Below, in pieces: positions 9,870 to 18,662 of a stretch of DNA of 64,000 nt. The translations under genes were made by a program, and so were the position numbers. The stretch is taken from assembly GCA_963743275.1 (NCBI GenBank), contig CAVUPB010000007.1:496001-560000 (forward strand), written 5' to 3'. Source of the DNA: JALYLC01 sp963743275. GTDB taxonomy: Bacteria; Actinomycetota; Thermoleophilia; Gaiellales; JALYLC01. Numbering within the stretch: position 1 is the first letter of the stretch; every line of letters starts with the position of its first letter. Below the pieces are notes generated by a model. That model searched no databases. It saw only the letters and a program-made list of their open reading frames with translations, and had not been told where the DNA came from.

Positions 9870-12800
9870 TCGGCCCACTGCTCCCCGGTCGTTCCCCGCC
9901 CGGCCGCTCCGCGGCGATAGGCGAGGTGCAGCGAGGCCTCGACGAGCGCGGCCGCGAGGAGCGCGAGCGCGGCGGCGGTCGCTGCGATCGTGAGCCACGG
10001 CGTGATGCGCTGGAGCGGCGGATCCGGCACCGCGAGCGTGGCGTCGATCGCGAGCAGACGGCCCGTGGCGACGGCCAGGCCGACGCCGAGCGCCACGCCG
10101 GCGAGCACGCCGAGGAGCGCGAGGCCGAGCGCGCGCCAGCGCACGCACGCGCGCAGGGCGCGCGGGCCGGCGCCCTGCGACTCGAGGTCGAAGAGGCTGT
10201 CGCCCTCGTCGCGCAGGAAGCCGAGCGTCGCGAGCGCCACGCCGAGCAGCGCCAGTGCCAGGGCGGCGATGGCCGCGGCGACGAGCGACGAGACGATGCC
10301 GCGCGCGATCGGGTCGCGCTGCAGATCCGCGTGGATGGCCGCGCGCGACGAGACGTCCAGCGCCGAGAACGGCGGGCGGGCGAGCGCCGCCGCGACCCGC
10401 GAGGTCTGGCCCGGCGTCGCGAGCCAGAGCTCGCCGGGGACGGACGAGGGCAGGTCGTCGGCGCCGAGCGCGGACGCGAGCGAGGCCTCGTCGGCGATCA
10501 CGAAGCTGTCGCCCGAGTCCTGCGTGGTCGGGAAGCGCTTCGCGACGGCGACCAGGCGGGCGTGCACGACCTGCCCGCCGAACGAGAGCTCGAGCGAGCG
10601 GCTCGGGCCCGCGCTCGCCGCCACGTCGGGGCTCGCGACCACGGGGAGGCGGTTCGCGTCGAACGGCTGCCGCGGGCGCAGCAGCGCCTGCTGCGAGGTG
10701 TCGATCACGTAGCCCACGTCGAGTGCGTCGCCCGCGGCGCGCACGGTCGTGCCGCCGTGGCCGTGCCAGCCGGTGAGCGGCGGCAGCGCGACGTCGCCGG
10801 ACGGCGTGGACGCCGTGAGCGCCCCGAGGGCGATCCGGCCGGCGAAGCCGTGGGCGCCGTTGCGGCCCTCGGCTCCGCCGTGGGCCGCCGAGCGCTGGTC
10901 GTTGGAGGGGAGCTGCAGCTGGATCGCGACGATGCGCCCGCCGCGCAGCCGCGCCGGCACCGCGACCGTCAGCGTGCGATCGGCGCCCTTGGGCGGGACC
11001 GGCAGCCGCAGCTGCGCGGCGTCGCCCCCGCGCGTGCGCACGACGAGCACGAGCTGGGTCGCGCTGCCCGTCATGCGCACCGGCAGCGCGAGCCGCGTGG
11101 CCGCGGGCGGGATGGCCGCGCCCGCGAGCGCGATCGCATGCGCCGGTCGCAGGAGGCGCGCGAGCTGCGCGGGCGAGTGCGACGAGAAGTCGCCGCGCCA
11201 GCCGTGCAGCCGCGGCAGGGCGTCCGCCGGGACGCCGAGCACGGTCGGGGTCAGCGGCGCCCCGCGCGCGCCCGCGGCGTCGGCGACCTGGCGCAGGATC
11301 GGCCAGGCGGTCACGCCCGGCGCGAGCGCGCGGTAGCCCGCGAGCGTCGCGGAGTCGCGCGGCGCGACCAGAGCCGCCCCCTCGTTGAGGCTGTAGTCGA
11401 GCGGCACCGCGTAGGCGGCGCGCTCGGCGCTCGAGCTGTCGAGCGTGGCGCGGTAGGAGAGCGCGAACGTGGCGAGGCCGACCGACACGGCCAGGAAGCC
11501 CGCGACGCCGGCGGCGCGCGAGGGCGAGCGGTGCAGCGCGAGCAGCGCCAGGCGCAGCGTCACGGGCGCCCGGCGCGAGGCGCGCAGCCCCGCCCGGATG
11601 GCGGGCTCGAGCAGGCGGCCGAGCAGCACGGCGAACGCGAAGCTGGCGAGCAGCGGCGTGGCCGCGAGCGTCACGGCGGGGCCGGCGCTCGAGCGTGCCC
11701 GAGTCGCGCGCGCCGCCGGCGAGCAGCAGCGCGAGCGCGACGACGGCGCCGGCGGCCGCCATGTCGACGGGGCGGATGCCCTTCGGCCGGCCCGCGGCCG
11801 GCCTGCGCAGTGCGAGCGCGACGACGGCGAGCGCGCCGATCGCCCCGGCCGCGACGAGCGCGGCGCTGGCGGGCGTCGCGAGGCCGTGCGAGAGCGCGGG
11901 CGCGACCGGCACGGCGGAGCGGTGCGCGATGACGGCCACCGCGGCGATCCCGAACGCCAGCCCGGCCACGACGCCGGGCAGCACGGCCGAGAGCGACTCT
12001 GCCAGCACGAACGTCGCCTGCTGCGAGAGCGTCGCCCCGCGCTGGCCGAGCCGGCGGAGCTCGGCGCGCACGTCGCGCCGCAGCGCACCGGCGGTGAGAC
12101 CGGCGAAGGCCAGGAGCAGCACCGCAGCGGCACCACCGACGAGCAGGACGCGGCGCGACGCCGTGGCGCCGGCCGAGCGCGCGTCGGCGAGCGCGTCGTC
12201 CGGCGCCGTGAGACCGAACTGGCCGTTTGCGGCCGTCAGCCGCGCGAGCGCCCGCCCCTCGCGCGCGAGCAGGCGGTCGATGTCCCAGACGTGCACGCTG
12301 CCGGGGTCGAGGGCCGCGGTCCAGCCGTAGCTGCGCGAGAACAGGCGCAACGGCGGCAGCGACGCAAGTCCGCGCACGCTCGCGGAGAGCAGGATCGGCT
12401 CGGCCCGCAGGCCGGTGTCGGTGCGCTGCGTCGAGAGCCCGCCGGCGCCGAAGGGCACGAGCGAGGCGAGCGACGCGCGTCCCACGACGGAGAGGTGGAT
12501 GCCGTACTCGTCGACCCGCCGCAGCGGCGTGCCGCCGACCTGGACGACCTCGCAGCGCGCGGGCGTGCAGCCCCGCGGCAGCCGGCCCGAGACGAGGCGC
12601 ACGGAGCGGCCGATCCGGTCGACCGCGGCCAGCTTGACGAGGCCGCCGCCGAAGCGCACGTCGTTGAGCTCGACCGAGCGCGTCAGCTGCCGGCCGGTGA
12701 GCGACCGGGCCGCGTTCGCGGCGCTGCGGTCGAGCGCCGCGTAGCCCCCGGCCGCGACCTGGCCCGACCAGGCGATGCGCAGGGCGCGCTCGGCCGGCGG

Positions 12801-13019
12801 CAGCGAGGCGAGCGCGTGCCGTAGTGCGAGATCCTCGGAAACGGCGCTCCCGCCGGCGACGCCGGTGAGGAACGCGACCGCCACGGTCACGCCCGCGCTG
12901 ACGAGGAGCGCGCGCCCCGGGCGCGCGCGCAGGCGCTGCGCCGTGAGCGCGAGCACGGCCGTCGCGCGGCGCCGACGCGCGCCGGTGGCGCTGGGCGTGG
13001 GAGTGGCAGGCTCGTTCAC
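9866..13019 (-). CDS. Large FtsX/MacB-type ABC transporter permease (one frame break)
   Basis: About 1050 aa after repair. The start GTG is 13019 (VNEPATPTPS). A first transmembrane helix (about 30-50) precedes a long extracytoplasmic region. Helices follow near 285-310 (VLLVGGAAAVLLLAFAGLTAG) and beyond, then a second large external region and C-terminal FtsX helices (SSLVAAAIAALALALLGVAL, LAGVALGVGLAVATG, LTIAATAAALALLAAAL). One frame break lies in the GGGG run at 11678-11681; removing one base joins ARDSGTLERRP to AVTLAATPLLASFAFAVLLG. The two-halves layout suggests an internally duplicated permease matching the double ATPase downstream, which it overlaps as GTGA. Confidence 0.82.
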
Positions 13020-13048
13020 GTCGGCAGGCAAGGGAGGATACCCCCGAC

Positions 13049-13054
13049 TAGGTT
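13049..13054 (+). promoter_or_regulatory. -10 hexamer TAGGTT for leaderless start at 13062
   Basis: TAGGTT ends 7 nt before ATG 13062. There is an AGGGAGG at 13031-13037 but it is 24 nt from the ATG, too far for a ribosome site, so initiation at a leaderless ATG is preferred. Confidence 0.55.
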
Positions 13055-13061
13055 GAGAGCC

Positions 13062-14435
13062 ATGAGCGCTCTTCCCCGGCGCGGCGACCCTCTGGGGGCG
13101 CTGGCGCGTCCCGGCGGGCTCGCGGCGCTCGCGGTCACCGCGTTCGCCGCGCTCCTGAGCGTGCCCGCGGCCGACGGCCCGTGGCTGTCCGAGCTCGGGC
13201 GGGCGATCGCCGAGCGCGGGAGCATTCCGGACGGCGTGCCGTACGCCTCGGCCGCCAGCGCCGGCTGGCCGAACGTCCCGGTGCTCGGGGAGCTGATCTT
13301 CGCCCTCTTGGCGACGGCCGGGAGCCGGGGCCTCCAGATCGCGCAGGTCGCCGCCGTGGCGGGAACGCTCGCGCTGCTCGCGCGCGATGCGCGGCGCTCG
13401 GGCGCGCAGGAGCGGGCGCTCGCGATCGCGCTGGTGCTGCTCGTCCCGGCCTGCTTCGGACCCATCGTCGCGATCCGCGCGCAGCTCTTCTCGCTGCCGC
13501 TGTTCGCCGTCTGTGCGCTGCTCCTGCGCGACGAGGCGCGCGCCCCCTCGCGCCGCATCTGGCTGCTCGTGCCGCTGCTCGCGCTGTGGGGCAACCTGCA
13601 CGGCGCCGTGCTCACGGGCGCGGCGGTCGCGGGCGCGTACCTCGTGTTCGAGCGCGCGCGCGTGCGCCCGGGGGAGAGCATCGCGGTGGCGCTCGCCTCC
13701 CTGCTTGCGCTGTGCGCCAATCCGGCGCTCTGGAACACGCCCGAGTACGTGCTCGGCGTGCTGCAGAACGAGGCGGCGCGCCAGGCCATCGGTCTGTGGG
13801 CGCCGCTCAGCCCGGGGAACTGGCTGGACGTCGCCTTCGCGCTCGCCGCGATCGTCCTGCTGGCGGGCGCACTGCGTTCACGACCGAGGCTGTGGGAGCT
13901 CGTCGCGCTCGCGGGCCTCGCGCTGCTGACGCTGCACGCGGCGCGCGGGGGCATGTGGCTCGCGCTCTTCGCGCTGCCGCTCGCTGCGACCGGCTTCGGC
14001 GGGCGCGAGAGCTCGCGCCGCGTCGCGCGCCTCGCGCGTCCGGTCGCGCTGGCGCTCGTGGCCGTCGTGCTGATCGGGGTCGCCCACGGCCCGCTGGCGA
14101 GCGGCGCGAGCGCCCCCTTGCTGACGCGCACGCTGGCGCTCGCACACGGGACGCCGGTGCTGGCCGAGGATCTGCTCGCCGAGCAGGTCGCCGACGCGGG
14201 CGGGCGCGTGTGGATCTCGAACCCGATCGACGCGTTCCGCGAGGACGACCAGCGGGTCTACGTGCACTGGCTGCGCGGGCTGCCGTCGGGCGACGCCGCG
14301 CTGGCACACGCTCCGCGCGCGGTGCTCGTGCGGCTCGACGGCAAGGCCGAGCGCCGGTTGCGGCACGACGGCGCCTTCCGCCGCGTCGCCGCCGACCCGC
14401 GCGCCGTCCTCTACGCGCGCGTCGCGCAGTCCTAG
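13062..14435 (+). CDS. Polytopic membrane protein, possible GT-C-like fold
   Basis: 457 aa from ATG 13062 (a TTG at 13053 would add three residues). About ten hydrophobic segments span residues 20-340, and a soluble tail of about 115 aa follows. A WGNLHGAVLTG motif in the middle resembles the loop seen in many uncharacterised bacterial membrane proteins related to GT-C glycosyltransferases, but I see no certain catalytic DD or DE pair, so function is open. It is divergent from the FtsX-type permease; its stop overlaps the convergent gene at 14432-14875 by 4 bp. Confidence 0.75.
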   Translation: MSALPRRGDPLGALARPGGLAALAVTAFAALLSVPAADGPWLSELGRAIAERGSIPDGVPYASAASAGWPNVPVLGELIFALLATAGSRGLQIAQVAAVAGTLALLARDARRSGAQERALAIALVLLVPACFGPIVAIRAQLFSLPLFAVCALLLRDEARAPSRRIWLLVPLLALWGNLHGAVLTGAAVAGAYLVFERARVRPGESIAVALASLLALCANPALWNTPEYVLGVLQNEAARQAIGLWAPLSPGNWLDVAFALAAIVLLAGALRSRPRLWELVALAGLALLTLHAARGGMWLALFALPLAATGFGGRESSRRVARLARPVALALVAVVLIGVAHGPLASGASAPLLTRTLALAHGTPVLAEDLLAEQVADAGGRVWISNPIDAFREDDQRVYVHWLRGLPSGDAALAHAPRAVLVRLDGKAERRLRHDGAFRRVAADPRAVLYARVAQS

Positions 14436-14875
14436 GCGGCGTCGTGCCAGGCCTCGACCTCGACGCCGTTGGCACTGGGATCGGCCAGGACGTGGAGGGC
14501 GAGCGAGCGCAGATGGTGGTTGTCGACGAGCAGCTCGAACGAGTAGTGGCCGGGCTTGTCGAAGCGGACGCCGTGCATCTGCAGGATGAGCGGCGCCGTG
14601 CGGATGGGTACGCCCGGGAACGGCGGGTCGCCGGTCAGGAACCCGCCTTGCAGCGGCGGCACGCAGTCGCCGCCGTCCTCGTCCACGAGGTGGAGCTTGA
14701 GGGAGTGCTCGCCGGCCTCGGTGGGGTGCGCCTCGAGGCGCACCACGAGCACCATCGTCGGGTACACCAGCGGGAACGTCGCGACGTGGATCGAGTCGAA
14801 CTCGCCGAGGATGTTGAGCTTGCCCTCGCGAGAGACATTGGCCGCGTCGCAGAGCACGGCGAGGTTCACGTTCAC
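14432..14875 (-). CDS. DUF6941-like uncharacterised protein
   Basis: 147 aa, soluble, no signal peptide. The start GTG 14875 (VNVNLAVLCDAANVSREGK) was chosen because a TAGGCT hexamer lies 7 nt upstream; a longer ATG start at 14977 would run through that promoter. The segment GKLNILGEFDSIHVATFP matches the family described as DUF6941 from memory (AxLxD...GKLxIxGxFDxI), where no function is established. Convergent with the membrane protein and divergent from the Flp pilin. Confidence 0.75.
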   Translation of the reverse strand: MNVNLAVLCDAANVSREGKLNILGEFDSIHVATFPLVYPTMVLVVRLEAHPTEAGEHSLKLHLVDEDGGDCVPPLQGGFLTGDPPFPGVPIRTAPLILQMHGVRFDKPGHYSFELLVDNHHLRSLALHVLADPSANGVEVEAWHDAA

Positions 14876-14882
14876 ATCACTC

Positions 14883-14888
14883 AGCCTA
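14883..14888 (-). promoter_or_regulatory. -10 hexamer TAGGCT for leaderless start at 14875
   Basis: On the minus strand TAGGCT is followed by 7 nt and then GTG AAC GTG AAC. No Shine-Dalgarno is present. It decides the start of the DUF6941-like gene. Confidence 0.6.
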
Positions 14889-14988
14889 GTCGCCGCATTG
14901 CGTACCCGAGTACCACTCGCGCGCCCCGGATGGGGGTTCTGGCTTCCCCCCGTTAGAGGGATTGAGATTTCGGCCATCCATGCCGTTT

Positions 14989-15010
14989 ATGTGAGTGATC
15001 GGGGTCACAT
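14989..15010. promoter_or_regulatory. Inverted repeat ATGTGA-N10-TCACAT upstream of the pilin gene
   Basis: A perfect 6-bp inverted repeat with a 10-bp spacer lies 18 bp before the pilin ATG, a good position for a dimeric regulator. It is not the CRP consensus, which has a 6-bp spacer. The regulator is unknown. Confidence 0.4.
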
Positions 15011-15028
15011 CGAGTCAGGGAGAAGAAA

Positions 15029-15199
15029 ATGCTCGAGCTCTACACCAAGTTGCAGGCCCGGCTTGCACAGGAAGACGGCCAGACGATGGCCGAGTATGCG
15101 GTCGTCCTGGCGGTCATCGCCATCGGCATCTTCGTTGCCCTCGGCGCGCTGTCCGGCGCGATTGGCGGCGCCCTCGGCAAGGTCACCGGCGACATCTAG
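15029..15199 (+). CDS. flp: Flp/Fap-type pilin subunit
   Basis: 56 aa: MLELYTKLQARLAQEDGQ followed by TMAEYAVVLAVIAIGIFV. The hydrophobic stretch with an early Glu (E22) and Tyr (Y23) is the Flp prepilin signature, normally cut just before it by a TadV-type prepilin peptidase and polymerised by Tad machinery. An AGGGAGAAG ribosome site sits right before the ATG. The gene stands alone: no tad, rcp or tadV genes are in the window, so the export apparatus must be elsewhere. A strong terminator follows at 15241. A possible operator precedes it (14989-15010). Confidence 0.93.
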   Translation: MLELYTKLQARLAQEDGQTMAEYAVVLAVIAIGIFVALGALSGAIGGALGKVTGDI

Positions 15200-15240
15200 A
15201 ACGACGCACTTCCGGTCTCTTACTCGGGACCATCGACCGG

Positions 15241-15280
15241 AACTGGCCGCGGGGCCTCTGCTCCGCGGCCAGTTTCGTTT
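15241..15280 (+). terminator. Rho-independent terminator of the Flp pilin gene
   Basis: A perfect 12-bp stem (15241-15252 pairs with 15263-15274, AACTGGCCGCGG with its complement), a 10-nt loop and a T-rich tail ending in TTTT. It lies 41 bp after the pilin stop and just before the end of the convergent gene at 15290. It is the clearest terminator in the window. Confidence 0.9.
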
Positions 15281-15289
15281 TCGGGCCGT

Positions 15290-16186
15290 TCAGGCGAGCA
15301 GGCTCCTGAGCGGCTCGTCGCACGTGCCGCGCTCCACGAGCGCGCGGATGTCGGAGGTGCGTGCGGCGACGAGCGAGACGTGGCGCTGGCCGACCGACGG
15401 CTTCTCGGCCAGGTAGCCGGCGCGCAGGAGCGCCTCGCCGACCTCGAGTGCGAGCGCGCGCTCGTGGCCCGCGAAGCCGCGCGCGAGATGCCGGAACTCC
15501 GTGTGGTAGCCGCCGTACTTGCCCATGCCGTCGAGGCGGCGCAGCATGCGGCGCGCCGCCCGCCGGCGCGGGAGCGGGTCGCCGGCGATCCCCGGGTCGG
15601 CGTCGCCGACGCCGGCCAGGTCGGATTCGAGCCGGGCGACGGCGGCCTCCACCTCCGGCGCGAGCGCCGCGGCCCCGGGGCGACCGCCGAGGCGCGCGCC
15701 GATCTCGGCCCGCCAGAGCCAGCGCTCCTCGGCCGCGGGCTCGGTCTCGTCGAGGTCACTGGCGGGCAGCTGCACGGCCTCGATGCCGACGCGGTCGAGC
15801 TCCTGGGCGTGGTCCTCGAGCGCCAGCGGCAGCAGCTCGAGCACGTCCGCGGGGGAGGGGTGCGTCAGGCGCATCGCGACCTGGCCCTCCCAGCGCGCGG
15901 CCTCCAGCTCGGCGTCCCCGGCTCGCAGCGGAGCCGGGAGCCCGGCGGCCTCGGCGAGCGCGGCCGCCGCGCTGCGCGCGAGCCGCTCGGCGCGCGCGGG
16001 CAGCGCGGCTCCCGCTGCCACGGGCAGCACGAGCGCGACGCCGTCGCTCGTCTCGGCATAGACCACCGCGATGTTCCCCGGGCGGGCCTGCTCGAGCAGC
16101 CGCCGGCCGTCCTCGGCGAGCGCGTCGACCACGACCGCGCGCCGCTGGGCGGGCCGGAGCAGCGCGAGCGCGGCCGCATCCAGCAC
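15290..16186 (-). CDS. Uncharacterised 298-aa protein
   Basis: 298 aa, Ala/Arg/Leu-rich, no signal peptide or transmembrane helix. I do not recognise the family. The N-terminal half (about 1-110) reads like an alpha/beta domain (NIAVVYAETSDGVALVLPVA). The middle is helical and charged. The C-terminal 85 residues (DGMGKYGGYHTEFRHLARGF ... GYLAEKPSVGQRHVSL) look the most constrained and may be a separate helical domain. The start GTG 16186 gives VLDAAALALLRPAQ. It lies 39 bp downstream of the small gene at 16226-16432, so co-transcription is likely. Confidence 0.65.
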   Translation of the reverse strand: MLDAAALALLRPAQRRAVVVDALAEDGRRLLEQARPGNIAVVYAETSDGVALVLPVAAGAALPARAERLARSAAAALAEAAGLPAPLRAGDAELEAARWEGQVAMRLTHPSPADVLELLPLALEDHAQELDRVGIEAVQLPASDLDETEPAAEERWLWRAEIGARLGGRPGAAALAPEVEAAVARLESDLAGVGDADPGIAGDPLPRRRAARRMLRRLDGMGKYGGYHTEFRHLARGFAGHERALALEVGEALLRAGYLAEKPSVGQRHVSLVAARTSDIRALVERGTCDEPLRSLLA

Positions 16187-16225
16187 TAGTGGCCGAGCGC
16201 CGGGACCGGCCCGGGCAGGCCGCGT

Positions 16226-16432
16226 CTAGTGCAGGCCGAGCTTGCCGCGCAATTCATGGAGCACGTCGTCGCCGACGGCCGCGATGACCTCGGGCCGGTC
16301 GAGCAGGCGCCGTGCGTCGACCTGTCCGGCACGGTTGGTGATGTACGCGTCCTGCATCACTTCGGCGAGCGGCCTGCCGGCCGAGACCTCGCGGACGACG
16401 TAGCGCACAAGCGCATCCTCAGTGGCTGCCAT
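16226..16432 (-). CDS. Small uncharacterised helical protein
   Basis: 68 aa beginning MAATEDALVRYVVREVSAGR and ending HELRGKLGLH. It is predicted all-helical and acidic/basic mixed, with no cysteines, membrane segment or recognised domain. The start is supported by a TAGGCT hexamer 6 nt upstream, which makes a leaderless ATG. It probably forms a two-gene unit with 15290-16186 and is divergent from 16497-16847. Confidence 0.65.
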   Translation of the reverse strand: MAATEDALVRYVVREVSAGRPLAEVMQDAYITNRAGQVDARRLLDRPEVIAAVGDDVLHELRGKLGLH

Positions 16433-16438
16433 GCACGG

Positions 16439-16444
16439 AGCCTA
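16439..16444 (-). promoter_or_regulatory. -10 hexamer TAGGCT for leaderless start at 16432
   Basis: TAGGCT, exactly 6 nt, then ATG on the minus strand. Confidence 0.6.
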
Positions 16445-16496
16445 GCGCCGCGACGGCCTTGCGCGCCGCAGGGGCCGCGGGTAGCGTGCCGTCACG

Positions 16497-16847
16497 GTGC
16501 ACGGAGACCCGGAACGCGCGCACAGGCACTTCGCGGAGCGGACGCTGAGCGGCCTCGACGACGCCGGAGTGCGCGAGGAGGTGCGCATCTGGATCGACTG
16601 GCTCCCCGGTGGGATCTGGGGCGTCGGCCGCGCGGTCGACATCGCCGCGCGCGAGAATCCGCGCATCCTGCGCGACGACGACTGGCTCTTCCGGGGCTAC
16701 GAGATGCAGGACGCGCTGGACGCGGCGAACGCGGCGCTGGAGGCCGATCTCGACGTCTCGCGCGAGGACGGTGCGGCGCCTGCGGCCGCCCCGTTCAGCG
16801 AGGCCGAGCTGCGCCCGCGGCTCGAGCGCTGGTTCCACGACCAGTAG
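16497..16847 (+). CDS. Uncharacterised 116-aa protein
   Basis: 116 aa from GTG 16497 (MHGDPERAHRHFAERTLSGL). Rich in Asp, Arg and Trp (VRIWIDWLPGGIWGVG, DDDWLFRGYEMQD), with no membrane helix. I do not recognise the family. A TAGCGT hexamer is 9 nt upstream. The reading frame is open with consistent GC3 and is followed after 27 bp by pepF, which has its own promoter-like hexamer. Confidence 0.6.
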   Translation: MHGDPERAHRHFAERTLSGLDDAGVREEVRIWIDWLPGGIWGVGRAVDIAARENPRILRDDDWLFRGYEMQDALDAANAALEADLDVSREDGAAPAAAPFSEAELRPRLERWFHDQ

Positions 16848-16860
16848 ATCCGGCGCACGC

Positions 16861-16866
16861 TACGGT
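16861..16866 (+). promoter_or_regulatory. -10 hexamer TACGGT for pepF
   Basis: TACGGT, 8 nt, then ATG 16875; no ribosome site between. Confidence 0.5.
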
Positions 16867-16874
16867 GTCGGGCG

Positions 16875-18662
16875 ATGAGCCAGACCCAAACGACCACGAG
16901 CGCGGGCATCCACTGGGATCTCGGCCCGCTCTTCGCAGACGACGACGCGGCCCGCGCCGCGATTCCCGCACTCCTCGACGACTGCCGCGCGTACCGCGAG
17001 CGCTACCGCGGGCGCGTCGCCGAGCTCGAGGCCCCGGCACTGGCCGAGGCGCTCGAGGAGCTCGCGGCGATCGACAACCGCCTCTCGCGCCTGGCCTCGT
17101 ACGCGGGCCTGCGGCTGACCGTGAACGTCAACGGCGAGGCCGAGCGCGACCTCAACGCCGCGGTCGAGATCGCGCTGACCGAGGCCATGAACGCGCTGCG
17201 CTTCTTCCAGCTCGAGTGGATCGCGGTCGACGACGCCCACGCCGCGCGGGTGCTCCCCGACGAGGCGCTCGCGCGCGATCGCCACTACCTCGCGAGCGCC
17301 CGCCGCTTCGCGCCGCACACGCGCAGCGAGCCCGAGGAGGAGATGATCGCCGAGCGCGATCCGGCCGCCTCCGGCGCCTGGCACACGCTCTTCGACCAGG
17401 TCACCTCGACGCTGCGGGTGCCGTTCGACGGCGAGGACCGCACGATCGACGAGGTTCTCGCGCGCGTGCGCGGTCCCGTTCGCGAGCAGCGACTGGCCGC
17501 CTACGAGGCGCTCTTCACGGCGCTCGAGCCGCAGACGCCGATCCTCGCGCACGTCTACGACTCGCTCGTCGCCGATCGCCTCGTGCTCGACCGCGTGCGC
17601 GGCTACAAGCAGCCGCGCGAGTCGCGCGACCTCGACAACGAGATCCCCAGCGCGGCCGTGGACGTCCTGCTCGCGGCCGTCGAGCGCCACCACCACCTCG
17701 CGCACCGCTGGTTCCGGCACAAGGCGAAGCTGCTCGGCCTCGACAAGCTCGCGCTCGGCGATCAGTACGCGCCGCTCGGCTCCACGCGGGCGGTGGCCTA
17801 CGACGACGCGACCTCGCTCGTCGAGAACGCGCTCGACGAGTTCTCGCCCCGCATCGGCGACGTCGCGCGCGGCCTCTACCGCGACCACCGCATCGACGCC
17901 GAGCCGCGCTCGGGCAAGCGCGGGGGCGCGTTCTGCGCCTCGATCGCGCAGGACGCCCTGCCGTACATCATGCTGAACTTCACCGATCAGATGGACGACG
18001 TGCGCACGCTGGCGCACGAGATCGGCCACGCGATGCAGTTCCAGCTCGCCGGCGAGCGTCAGACCGCGCTCTCGCACCATCCGCCGCTGGCGCTCGCCGA
18101 GGTGCCCTCGACGTTCGCCGAGATGATCGTCGTCGACCGCCTGCTGGCCGCGGCCGCCGACGACACGCAGGTGCGCCTCGGACTGCTGGCGTCCGGCGTC
18201 GAGAACGCGTTCGCGACGGTCTTCCGGCAGACGCACATGGTGCGCTACGAGCAGGGCGCCTACGGGCTGCGCGCGGAGGGCAAGGCGCTCCTGCCCGACC
18301 GCCTCGCCGAGGTCTGGCTGGAGACGAACCGGCCGTACTACGGCGACGCCGTCGAGCTGCCGGAGGGCTACCGCTTCGGCTGGGCCTACATCCCGCACTT
18401 CATCCACACGCGCTTCTACACGTACGCGTACGTGTTCGCGCACCTCGCGAGCCTCGCGCTGTACGCGAAGTACCGCGAGGACGGCGACGCGTTCGTCGGC
18501 CCGTACCTCGACTTCCTCGCGATCGGCGGCGCGGCCTCCCCGCAGGAGCAGCTCGCCGGCATCGGCCTCGACATCTCGCGCGACGACTGCTGGGACGCGG
18601 GCTTCGCGGAGATCGAGCGGCTGATCGGCATGGCCGAGGCGATCGAGCCCGCTGCGCAGTAG
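16875..18662 (+). CDS. pepF: M3 family oligoendopeptidase F
   Basis: 595 aa, the usual PepF length. A cytoplasmic zinc metallopeptidase that cuts short peptides. The zinc site is HEIGH at residues 381-385, and the third ligand is E409 in EVPSTFAE. The N-terminal part is the helical PepF domain. The C-terminal catalytic region includes FRQTHMVRYEQ and the GWAYIPHFIHTRFYTYAYVF segment lining the cleft. It fits the peptide-degrading theme of the region (M42, M55, Dpp transporter). No frame defects. Confidence 0.95.
   Translation: MSQTQTTTSAGIHWDLGPLFADDDAARAAIPALLDDCRAYRERYRGRVAELEAPALAEALEELAAIDNRLSRLASYAGLRLTVNVNGEAERDLNAAVEIALTEAMNALRFFQLEWIAVDDAHAARVLPDEALARDRHYLASARRFAPHTRSEPEEEMIAERDPAASGAWHTLFDQVTSTLRVPFDGEDRTIDEVLARVRGPVREQRLAAYEALFTALEPQTPILAHVYDSLVADRLVLDRVRGYKQPRESRDLDNEIPSAAVDVLLAAVERHHHLAHRWFRHKAKLLGLDKLALGDQYAPLGSTRAVAYDDATSLVENALDEFSPRIGDVARGLYRDHRIDAEPRSGKRGGAFCASIAQDALPYIMLNFTDQMDDVRTLAHEIGHAMQFQLAGERQTALSHHPPLALAEVPSTFAEMIVVDRLLAAAADDTQVRLGLLASGVENAFATVFRQTHMVRYEQGAYGLRAEGKALLPDRLAEVWLETNRPYYGDAVELPEGYRFGWAYIPHFIHTRFYTYAYVFAHLASLALYAKYREDGDAFVGPYLDFLAIGGAASPQEQLAGIGLDISRDDCWDAGFAEIERLIGMAEAIEPAAQ

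Noticed and set aside
8283..13601. A continuous 1772-codon minus-strand frame spanning several genes
   Set aside because: It is the true ABC ATPase frame at one end, antisense-like Arg/Ala-rich text in the middle, and the permease N-terminal part at the other end. It arises from high GC and the frame break at 11678; the stop-start overlap at 9866-9869 marks two separate genes.
14989..15010. CRP-type cAMP receptor site
   Set aside because: The half-sites TGTGA and TCACA are present but the spacer between them is 10 bp, not 6, so it is kept only as an unassigned palindrome.
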